Assembly: GCA_937998045.1 (NCBI GenBank)
Contig: CALKVG010000164.1
Span: 1-16,567 of the forward strand
Origin: an uncultured Myxococcales bacterium
Lineage (GTDB): Bacteria > Myxococcota_A > Polyangia > Polyangiales > Polyangiaceae
Direction: 5' to 3'
DNA: 16,567 nucleotides
The position numbers were made by a program, and so were the translations under genes. Under the pieces are notes generated by a model. That model saw nothing but the letters and a program-made list of their open reading frames with translations. It did not search any database and was not told the DNA's origin. Within the stretch, counting starts at the first letter, position 1. Every line of letters begins with the position of its first letter. Below are positions 1-5,966 of the stretch, piece by piece.

Positions 1-140
1 GTCGTGATCTCCTCGTGGCAGCCGGCCGACAGTTCGTTCTTGATCGTGTAGCCGAGCGCCGAGTGCGAGGCCGCTCCCAGCGACGCGATGAGGACCGCCC
101 CGGCGACGGCGCGCGGGCTCAGAAGCAGGTTGGCGAGCAC
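1..140 (-). CDS. Exported protein, 5' part only (runs off the window)
   Basis: Reading from a GTG at 140 toward position 1 gives 46 codons without a stop. The first 30 or so residues look like a signal peptide: a hydrophobic run (VLANLLLSPRAVAGAVLIAS) followed by small residues, then a mature start containing the motif SAGCHEEIT. The Cys-His-Glu-Glu cluster could be part of a metal site, but that is a guess. The rest of the gene lies outside the window, so no function can be given. No Shine-Dalgarno is obvious before the GTG. A sigma-54-like motif lies 12 nt upstream (152-167, minus strand), which would make the message nearly leaderless. Confidence 0.55.
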   Translation of the reverse strand, partial: MLANLLLSPRAVAGAVLIASLGAASHSALGYTIKNELSAGCHEEIT

Positions 141-523
141 GCGCCCGTCTCTGCAAGAGGCGGGCCGTCGGGGTGATCGACGACGTGGCCACCCGCGTAG
201 CGAATCGGGAATCGACGATGACGCACCAACGTGCTGACGCGAATAAGTAGGTCCAGGCAGGCGCGAGGTCGCCCCTAGGCAAACAGCTTCCGAACCGCGG
301 TCCCTAGCGGCAAGACACGATCGAGAATCCCTTCGCAGAATGCGACCCGCGTCGCCGCGAGATGCCAACATGCGCAACGACGGTTGCGGCCAAGCGTGGC
401 TGAAGTCTTGCGCATCCGCTCGCTTCTTACCCCGGCCGATCTGAGCCGGGTGGGAGACTCAGCGGCGATGAGCAGCCGCAGCCTCTGAGCACCGCACGGT
501 TGCCTGCGACGTACCCGCTCAGC
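141..523. other. Intergenic stretch with no supported gene
   Basis: Apart from the sigma-54-like motif at 152-167, I see no convincing gene in these 383 bases. A 46-codon minus-strand frame (415 down to 275, ending AVRKLFA) is open, but it has a weak ribosome site and I do not recognise it. A small inverted repeat CCCGGC/GCCGGG (431-436 and 445-450, 8-nt loop) could form a hairpin; no T-run follows it. Confidence 0.4.
152..167 (-). promoter_or_regulatory. Possible sigma-54 (-24/-12) promoter
   Basis: Read on the minus strand the site is CGGCCCG-N4-TTGCA. It matches 10 of the 12 fixed positions of the consensus TGGCACG-N4-TTGCW, with the essential GG and GC correctly spaced. Transcription would be expected to begin at about 141, right at the GTG of the exported protein. 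Confidence 0.35.
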
Positions 524-976
524 TCAGCTCAAGGGGAAAGGCTCGCGCGTAGCGTCGATAGGGTTTGATTCGTCCGTGTCGTACGCGAACTCTTCGCTCC
601 CGCTGGTCTGGACGAAAGGTCCGCCACGCTCCTCGTTCGCGCCTTCGCTTGCGGAATCGCCGTTCCCGCCGCTCGTCACGGTGAGCACGAACTCCTCGCC
701 GGCTTCTTCGGCGCTCGCGTTGGCGCTTGATGTGCCGGTGACGAATGCTCGCTCGCCAGTTGTCCGGGCACGGTCCTGCGCGCTCGAGCGCAGCCCGGCC
801 TCGTAGGTGGGGTCGAGGTGACCTGCGCCGTTGCGATGCTCGACTCCGCGAGCCCTGACCGCGCAGGACGCGAAGGCACCGACGCCCGCTAGACCGGAGA
901 GAGTCCGATCAGGGAGACAGCGGGCGCGGTGGTGCGCGGAAGGGGACTTCGGAGACTTGGCAGCCGGCTTTGACAT
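524..976 (-). CDS. Conserved-looking 150-aa protein of unknown function
   Basis: The frame from ATG 976 encodes 150 residues. It starts with a Lys/Ser/Pro-rich basic segment (MSKPAAKSPKSP), followed by LSGLAGVGAFASCAVRARGV, and ends in an acidic tail with GGPFVQTSGSEEFAYDT and DESNPIDATREPFP. The ordered Gly, Tyr and Pro motifs and the acidic C-terminus look like a real globular protein rather than a shadow frame. I know of no function. The frame extends upstream to a GTG at 1030, but that part is less protein-like. I prefer ATG 976 for its basic start, although neither start has a strong ribosome site. Overlapping plus-strand frames are compositionally worse. Confidence 0.6.
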   Translation of the reverse strand: MSKPAAKSPKSPSAHHRARCLPDRTLSGLAGVGAFASCAVRARGVEHRNGAGHLDPTYEAGLRSSAQDRARTTGERAFVTGTSSANASAEEAGEEFVLTVTSGGNGDSASEGANEERGGPFVQTSGSEEFAYDTDESNPIDATREPFPLS

Positions 977-1287
977 CTTGCACGCCCGATTGACGAGGAA
1001 TCGTGGCGGTACGCTCACAACGTTCGCCACCAGGGGAACACCAACATCGCCGGCAAGGGTCCGGACATCCGCTTCGGGCCGGTGCGTCTCGCTAGCAAAC
1101 GCCGTGCTCGCCGTGGAACGGCCTGGCGATCCCTTTTGCCTTCACGGTCGTGATTCCAATTTTCTTGTGATCATCAACTCGCACGTGACCGGACTGAACG
1201 ATCTCTTCGCCGCCAACGGGCTGCCGGAGAAGTTCGACTTCTTGCCCGACTGTTTGCGGCAGAGCGCGCGTGCCGCTTGGAAGAGAG

Positions 1288-1355
1288 CGTGGCCCAAATA
1301 TGTTCCATATTCCTTGAAGGAATACGTCGTTTACCCAGCGTGCGTTGGGCCCACG
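1288..1355. repeat. Nested inverted repeat with a 17-bp palindrome inside
   Basis: The outer arms are CGTGGCCCAA (1288-1297) and TTGGGCCCACG (1345-1355), complementary apart from one bulged C. Inside lies an odd palindrome with 8-bp arms, TATTCCTT-G-AAGGAATA (1308-1324), within an AT-rich patch unlike the surrounding DNA. It could be an operator, a cruciform or a structured RNA. No gene start lies directly beside it. Confidence 0.5.
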
Positions 1356-1527
1356 TTCTGGGAGGTGCTGCTCGGCACGCGCGTCACGACGGACAGCGCG
1401 CGCGCCACGAGGTTTCGTCGGCGTTTTGCCAAGGCAAAGTGAGAATGGGAACGGCTCCCGGGCGGTAGCCGCGGCCACTCCCCGCCGCCGCCCCTGGGAT
1501 TCCGATGGTTCTTGGCGAACCGGACCG

Positions 1528-1543
1528 GGGCACGAACGATGCA
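1528..1543 (+). promoter_or_regulatory. Probable sigma-54 promoter of the KGG stress gene
   Basis: The site GGGCACG-N4-ATGCA matches 10 of the 12 fixed consensus positions, with GG (1529-1530) and GC (1541-1542) at the required spacing. The predicted start near 1553 leaves a leader of about 26 nt holding a good ribosome site (AGAGGTGG) before ATG 1580. Position and sequence support each other. Confidence 0.55.
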
Positions 1544-1579
1544 GGGCGGCCGCGCGCACGCCAACGAAAGAGGTGGACC

Positions 1580-1876
1580 ATGACCGTATCGAACGAACCT
1601 AAGCGCCCGAAAGCCAGACGCGGATTCGCGTCCATGGATGCCAACAAGCACCGCGAGATCGCGCGCAAAGGCGGCCGAGCGGCCCACACGCAGGGGCGCG
1701 CCCACGAGTTCAACTCGGAGGAGGCACGCGCCGCGGGCCGAAAGGGCGGCGAGGCGGTTAGTCGCGACCGCGCGCACATGGCGGAGATCGGGCGCGCAGG
1801 CGGTCGAGCCCGCGGCCGAGGGCTGCCCACGTCTCAGACGACTCCTAGCGTCTCGAGGGACCAGATCGCGGAGTAG
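1580..1876 (+). CDS. KGG-repeat general stress protein
   Basis: This 98-aa, very hydrophilic protein carries three copies of the KGG stress motif. Copy one is RGFASMD...REIARKGG (about 14-36), copy two is HEFNSEEARAAGRKGG (about 42-57), and copy three is degenerate, HMAEIGRAGG (about 66-75). The family includes B. subtilis GsiB, E. coli YciG and fungal Con-10, which are disordered, hydrophilin-like proteins made in starvation, desiccation or stationary phase. The exact biochemical role is not known. I chose ATG 1580 because AGAGGTGG sits just upstream; the frame is open further upstream but has no ribosome site there. A sigma-54-like promoter precedes it. The gene is followed, 55 nt later, by the groES-coupled small gene. 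Confidence 0.85.
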   Translation: MTVSNEPKRPKARRGFASMDANKHREIARKGGRAAHTQGRAHEFNSEEARAAGRKGGEAVSRDRAHMAEIGRAGGRARGRGLPTSQTTPSVSRDQIAE

Positions 1877-1931
1877 GGGACATCGACTTCCCAGCACGCG
1901 AGTCCGCGCCTGGCCGAGGGCGGAGCCGCCA

Positions 1932-2150
1932 ATGACATTCAACCGTACCTTGCTGGAGAGGATGCCCCCGCGGGCCCTCGATCTGCGCCCGCGTCTTGCG
2001 CGCGCGGTCGACAGCGTGTGCGCGCTACGCGACCCCAACTGCGCGAACGCATTCGTGCAGATCGCTCTCCGTGCCGACACGTGGATATCGCAGCGCTTCG
2101 GCTGCCGGTTGTCCCGGCTGCATTCCCACCCCGAGGAGACTGACCCATGA
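1932..2150 (+). CDS. 72-aa protein translationally coupled to groES
   Basis: ATG 1932 follows a good ribosome site (GGCGGAG, 6-nt spacer). The protein (MTFNRTLLERMPPRALDL... to HSHPEETDP) is Arg/Leu-rich, with two Cys residues near the middle and one near the end, and has no domain I recognise. Its TGA (2148-2150) overlaps the groES ATG (2147-2149) as ATGA, the usual geometry of translational coupling. That argues that it is real and expressed with the chaperonin genes. I cannot assign a function. It could be a chaperonin-associated factor or simply a leader peptide. Confidence 0.55.
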   Translation: MTFNRTLLERMPPRALDLRPRLARAVDSVCALRDPNCANAFVQIALRADTWISQRFGCRLSRLHSHPEETDP

Positions 2151-2440
2151 GCAAGATTCGCCCGCTCCAGGATCGCGTCATCGTCCGGCGCGTGAAGGAA
2201 GAAGAGAAGAGCAAAGGGGGAATCTTCATCCCCGACACGGCGAAAGAAAAATCCGCAGAGGGCGAAGTGATCGCCGTCGGCAGCGGCAAAGTCAAAGCGA
2301 ATGGGATGGTGCGCAAACTCGACGTGAAGGTCGGTGATCGCGTGCTGTTCGGCACGTACAGCGGAACGGAAGTGAAGATCGGCGGCGAGGATCGCCTCAT
2401 CATTCTCGAAGACGATATCCTCGGAATCCTACGACCATAG
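2147..2440 (+). CDS. groES: Co-chaperonin GroES (Hsp10)
   Basis: The 97-aa product is full length for GroES. It opens with the signature IRPLQDRVIVRRV, has the mobile loop around KSKGGIFIPDTAKEKS (about 22-37) that docks on the GroEL apical domain, and then GEVIAVGSGK, VKVGDRVLFGTYSGTEVK and the end ILEDDILGILRP. GroES forms the heptameric lid of the GroEL folding chamber in the cytoplasm and drives ATP-dependent release of substrate into the cage. A GAGGAG ribosome site precedes ATG 2147, and the start overlaps the stop of the 72-aa gene. The partner groEL directly downstream lacks its N-terminal ATP-binding part, so this GroES probably works with another GroEL encoded elsewhere. Confidence 0.93.
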   Translation: MSKIRPLQDRVIVRRVKEEEKSKGGIFIPDTAKEKSAEGEVIAVGSGKVKANGMVRKLDVKVGDRVLFGTYSGTEVKIGGEDRLIILEDDILGILRP

Positions 2441-2505
2441 GTTCTTCCGCTGCGGACCCGCGATCACACAAGGCAGTCGAGCACGTCGTCGCGTCTCTGA
2501 AGCAG

Positions 2506-3729
2506 ATGGCCAAACCCACCAAAGATCCGAGGGAGATTGCGCAGATCGGCGCCAACAGCGCGAATGGTGACAAGGAGATCGGCGACAAGCTCGCGGAAGC
2601 GATGGATAGGGTCGGGAAGGAAGGCGTCATCACGGTCGAGGCGGGTCAGACCGCGGAGACGACGCTCGAAGTCGTCGATGGCATGCAGTTCGACCGGGGC
2701 TACCTCTCGCCCTACTTCGTCACCGATCCCGAGCGCATGGAGGTGGTGCTCCAAGACGCATACATCCTCATCAGCCAGAAGAAGATCTCGAACATGAAGG
2801 ATCTTCTCCCGGTGCTCGAGGTCATCGCACAACAGGAGAGGCCTCTCGTCATCGTCGCCGAAGACATTGAAGGCGAAGCGCTTGCGACGCTCGTGGTCAA
2901 CAAGCTCCGCGCCACGCTCCAGTGCGCGGCGGTCAAGGCACCCGGCTTCGGGGATCGCCGGAAGGAGATGCTCACGGACATCGCGACCCTCACGGGAGGA
3001 CAGGTCATCAGCGAGGAGCTCGGGCTCAAGCTCGAAAACGTGACCATCGGCGATCTCGGTCGCGCCAAGCGAGTCACGATGGACAAGGACACCACGACCG
3101 TCGTCGATGGCGACGGCGCCAAGGACAAGATCAAGGGGCGGATCGCAGAGATTCGCGCTCAGGTCGAGAAAACGGCCAGCGATTACGATCGCGAGAAGCT
3201 CCGCGAGCGCCTGGCGAAGCTCGTAGGCGGCGTGGCCATCATGAAGGTCGGCGCGGCGACGGAGACGGAAATGAAGGAGAAGAAGGCGCGCGTAGAAGAC
3301 GCGCTGCACGCAACGCGCGCCGCGGTGGAGGAAGGGGTGGTCGCGGGCGGGGGCGTGGCCCTGATTCGCGCGCAGAAGGTACTCGAGGAGGTGAAGGCTC
3401 CGGAGGAGCAGCAGGCCGGCGTCCAGATCATTCGCCGCGCCCTCGAGGAGCCGCTCCGCCAGATCGCGCAGAACGCAGGTATGGAAGGAGCCATCGTGGT
3501 CGAGAGGGTCAAGGAGGGCGAAGGCGACTTCGGGTACAACGCCGCGACAGGGCAGTACGGCAAACTCCTTGACATGGGTGTCATCGACCCCGTCAAGGTC
3601 GTGCGAACTGCGCTGCAGAACGCGGCGAGCGTCGCGGGCCTGATGCTGACGACCGAATGCCTCATCGCCGAACGGCCAAGCGGCCCTGCCGCAAGCGATG
3701 GCGGCCAAACCGGGCACGGCGGATTCTGA
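2506..3729 (+). CDS. groL: GroEL chaperonin lacking its N-terminal equatorial segment (probable deletion remnant)
   Basis: The frame encodes 407 residues, against about 540 for GroEL. It aligns with GroEL from about residue 120 onward: KDPREIAQIGANSANGD, VGKEGVITVE, MQFDRGYLSPYF (start of the apical domain), EDIEGEALATLVVNKLR, VKAPGFGDRRKEML, KVGAATETEMKEKKARVEDA, EEGVVAGGGVALIR, GYNAATGQYG and AASVAGLMLTTE. Homology also reads in frame upstream of ATG 2506 (HKAVEHVVASLK from about 2467), with no start codon there. The missing part holds the ATP-binding GDGTTT loop and half of the equatorial domain, so it cannot be a normal ATPase or assemble a standard ring. The apical substrate/GroES-binding domain and the Asp of VEDALHATRA are kept. 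Only about 26 nt separate the groES stop from GroEL homology, so the deletion removed the true start. ATG 2506 has a poor ribosome site. Confidence 0.85.
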   Translation: MAKPTKDPREIAQIGANSANGDKEIGDKLAEAMDRVGKEGVITVEAGQTAETTLEVVDGMQFDRGYLSPYFVTDPERMEVVLQDAYILISQKKISNMKDLLPVLEVIAQQERPLVIVAEDIEGEALATLVVNKLRATLQCAAVKAPGFGDRRKEMLTDIATLTGGQVISEELGLKLENVTIGDLGRAKRVTMDKDTTTVVDGDGAKDKIKGRIAEIRAQVEKTASDYDREKLRERLAKLVGGVAIMKVGAATETEMKEKKARVEDALHATRAAVEEGVVAGGGVALIRAQKVLEEVKAPEEQQAGVQIIRRALEEPLRQIAQNAGMEGAIVVERVKEGEGDFGYNAATGQYGKLLDMGVIDPVKVVRTALQNAASVAGLMLTTECLIAERPSGPAASDGGQTGHGGF

Positions 3730-3871
3730 GAGCACACCGACCTCGACAAGGGCTCCAACCGGCTCGGGTGCGGCGCATTCTGCGACGGGTTACCCTCGTG
3801 GGGCAACGCGGGGTGGGGTCGAGGACAGAGCCGAGACAAATAGGGGTCCGAGGGAGCATGGGCGAGCGCGG

Positions 3872-4279
3872 ATGATCGAGCCTCGTCCCGGCATTCGTCG
3901 ATTCGTGACGTCGATCGTCGGTTCGGCCATCGCGCGCGGCGACGATGCAGGGGACATCACCGCTCGCCTCTACGGAACCCTCGCGAACCTCGTCGGCCCA
4001 GCCGGGTTCGACGTCCTGCTCGCTCGATCGCTCGTCCTCGCACGACGCGACCACCCCTTGCTTGCCGCCGTGGGCACGGGTCCTGGCGGAGTGTTGACGG
4101 GGCTCAACGGAGGGGAGGGGCCCGTCGCGGTGCAGGAAGCGACCGCGGCGGTCGTCTGCTACTTCGTAGAGCTTCTGGCTGTACTCATCGGTGAGGACCT
4201 TGCCATGCATCTTGTCCGCGACGCCTGGCCTGAGGCGTGGGACACCGTCGCCGATCCGACGGACGAGGAGAAAGAATGA
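3872..4279 (+). CDS. Small partner protein encoded before the KaiC-like ATPase
   Basis: This 135-aa protein is mostly helical by composition: RRFVTSIVGSAIARGDDAGDI, then LLARSLVLARRDHPLLAAV, a Gly-rich turn (GTGPGGVLTGLNGG), a hydrophobic helix (AVVCYFVELLAVLIGEDLAM), LVRDAWPEAW, and an acidic tail. I do not know a named domain. I have the impression that proteins with the pattern hydrophobic-GE-L-LVRDAWP occur next to KaiC or sensor kinases in other bacteria, but I could not search. The stop overlaps the start of the KaiC gene (ATGA), so the two are coupled. ATG 3872 is the best start; an overlapping ATG at 3858 is out of frame. A role as adaptor or regulator of the KaiC-kinase pair is inference. 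Confidence 0.75.
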   Translation: MIEPRPGIRRFVTSIVGSAIARGDDAGDITARLYGTLANLVGPAGFDVLLARSLVLARRDHPLLAAVGTGPGGVLTGLNGGEGPVAVQEATAAVVCYFVELLAVLIGEDLAMHLVRDAWPEAWDTVADPTDEEKE

Positions 4280-5940
4280 CGACGACGATCCAGCTCCTGC
4301 CGAGTGGAGTCCCTGGGCTGGACACCGTGCTCGGGGGCGGCTTGCCCGAGTACTCGTTCAACTTGATCGCGGGCGGTCCCGGCGCCGGCAAGACCACGCT
4401 CGCCCAGCAGATCGTCTTCTCGGGAGCGACGGTAGAAGCGCCGGCACTCTACTTCACCGTGCTCGGCGAACCGCCGCTCAAGATGCTGCGCCACGCGCAG
4501 CAGTACGGCTTTTTCGATCGAGACAAGGTAAACGGCGCCGTTCGCTTCGTAAACCTCAGCTCCGAAGCTTTGAATCAGGATCTCGATAGCGTGATGAAGC
4601 GCATACTCGCCGAGGTCGAGTCGGTCCACCCGAGCATCGTCGTTGTCGATTCGTTCCGCACTGTCGCGCGCGCGAGCACTTCGGAAGCTCAACTCCAGGA
4701 GTTCGTGCAGCGCCTCGCGCTGCACCTGACGGGCTGGCAAGCGACGACGTTTCTCGTCGGCGAGTACGAGGCGGAGGAGTCGAGCAGCAACCCCATCTTC
4801 ACCATCGCAGACGGGATTTTCTGGCTCACCCAGTCCATCGAACGCAACGCGTGCGTGCGGCGGATGCAAGTCACGAAAATGCGCGCGTGCGCCACGATGC
4901 CCGGGCTTCACACGTTCCTGATCTCGTCGGAGGGTATCCGTATCTTCCCTAGGATCTTGCCTCGTGCCGGGCAGCGCGCGCCCCGGGAACGCGCCGCGCG
5001 AGCATCCACGGGCATCGAGGGTCTGGACGGGATGATGCGGGGCGGCATTCCCGCCGGGGAGTCTGCACTCTTCGTGGGGCCGTCGGGGTCGGGCAAGTCG
5101 CTCTTTGCACGGCACTTCATCGCGGCGGGAGCGGAGGCCGGGGAATGCGGAATCATCGCGGTCTTCGAGGAGCACCCGGGAGAGTACCTCGCGCGGGCGG
5201 AGGCCTTTGGTCCGAAGCTCGCGAAGTTCATCGAACAGGGGACCGTCGAGGTCATCTACCTTCGGTCGCTCGATCTGACCGTCGACGAGACGCTCGCCGC
5301 CGTACGCGGCGCCGTCGAGCGGACGGACGCGCGAAGGCTCGCGATCGACTCCCTGTCCGGCTTCGAGCTGGCGCTGGCGCCCTCCCATCGCGACGACATT
5401 CGCGAGTCGATCTTCCGTACGATTACGGCGCTGACAGGCCTCGGCGTCACCGTGCTCATGACGGTCGACCTCGTGCAGTCGTTCGTCGAGCTGGCTCTCT
5501 CGCCGCACATCACGGAGTTCTTGGCCGACGTCCTCGTCCTGCAGCGGTACGTTGAGCTCGAGGGCAAGCTCGCGAAGGTGCTCGCTGTCGTCAAGATGAG
5601 AAGCAGCGATCACGACGCCGCCGTCCGTCGCTATGCGATCGAACGCTCTGGAATCGTCGTGGGCGAGTCGGAGCATCGCTACCGAAGCATCCTGACCGGG
5701 GTGCCCGTCGTCCGGGCCGATGAACCAGCTGCGCCGTTCGCGTTGCCCGGCCTGACCTCGGACGAGGCAACGCTTTTGCGTGCGCTCCGCCAGCTCGGCG
5801 AAGCGACCGCCGGCGAGCTCTCGCGGGCCGCAGGGTTGAAAGGCAAGGCCCTGTCGCGGGCTCTGGAGCGCTTGCGGCAGCTGGACTACACAAGGACGCT
5901 CCGGCGAAGAGGCGTGGCAAAGTTCCGAGCCAAGGCCTAA
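4276..5940 (+). CDS. KaiC-like double-domain RecA ATPase with C-terminal winged-helix-like segment
   Basis: The 554-aa protein has two KaiC/RadA domains. Domain 1 has Walker A GGPGAGKTT (33-41) and Walker B-like IVVVDSF. Domain 2 has IEGLDGMMRGGIPAGE, Walker A GPSGSGKS (268-275), FEEHPGEYL (E298/E299) and LAIDSLSGFELAL. In cyanobacterial KaiC a Glu pair about 25 residues after Walker A is catalytic. Domain 2 keeps EE, while domain 1 has L-G-E (E65), so the domains may differ in activity. Residues about 492-554 (LTSDEATLLRALRQLGEATAGELSRAAGLKG and on) read like a winged helix, which could bind DNA or protein. ATG 4276 overlaps the previous stop and follows GAGGAG. A sensor kinase gene starts 26 nt downstream, so this is a KaiC-kinase signalling operon. 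No KaiA or KaiB is seen, so true clock function is not implied. Confidence 0.9.
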   Translation: MTTTIQLLPSGVPGLDTVLGGGLPEYSFNLIAGGPGAGKTTLAQQIVFSGATVEAPALYFTVLGEPPLKMLRHAQQYGFFDRDKVNGAVRFVNLSSEALNQDLDSVMKRILAEVESVHPSIVVVDSFRTVARASTSEAQLQEFVQRLALHLTGWQATTFLVGEYEAEESSSNPIFTIADGIFWLTQSIERNACVRRMQVTKMRACATMPGLHTFLISSEGIRIFPRILPRAGQRAPRERAARASTGIEGLDGMMRGGIPAGESALFVGPSGSGKSLFARHFIAAGAEAGECGIIAVFEEHPGEYLARAEAFGPKLAKFIEQGTVEVIYLRSLDLTVDETLAAVRGAVERTDARRLAIDSLSGFELALAPSHRDDIRESIFRTITALTGLGVTVLMTVDLVQSFVELALSPHITEFLADVLVLQRYVELEGKLAKVLAVVKMRSSDHDAAVRRYAIERSGIVVGESEHRYRSILTGVPVVRADEPAAPFALPGLTSDEATLLRALRQLGEATAGELSRAAGLKGKALSRALERLRQLDYTRTLRRRGVAKFRAKA

Positions 5941-5966
5941 GACAGTCTGGTCAGGGACCGAGGATC

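Larger units (their letters stand above)
977..1579. other. 603-base stretch without a confident gene
   Basis: Open frames exist on both strands. A plus frame running to 1442 contains LNDLFAANGLPEKFDFLPD, and a minus frame ends at 1092. Neither has a good start or a recognisable domain, so I call neither. The stretch contains a nested inverted repeat (1288-1355) in a locally AT-rich patch. Its right end carries the sigma-54-like promoter and ribosome site of the KGG gene. Confidence 0.4.

Noticed and set aside
831..1442. 203-codon plus-strand frame, partly protein-like near its 3' half
   Set aside because: It starts inside the better supported minus-strand gene, has no ribosome site and no recognisable domain, and an equally long minus frame overlaps it.
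2464..3735. 423-codon minus-strand frame
   Set aside because: It lies entirely opposite the unmistakable GroEL coding sequence and is a shadow produced by GC-rich codon use.
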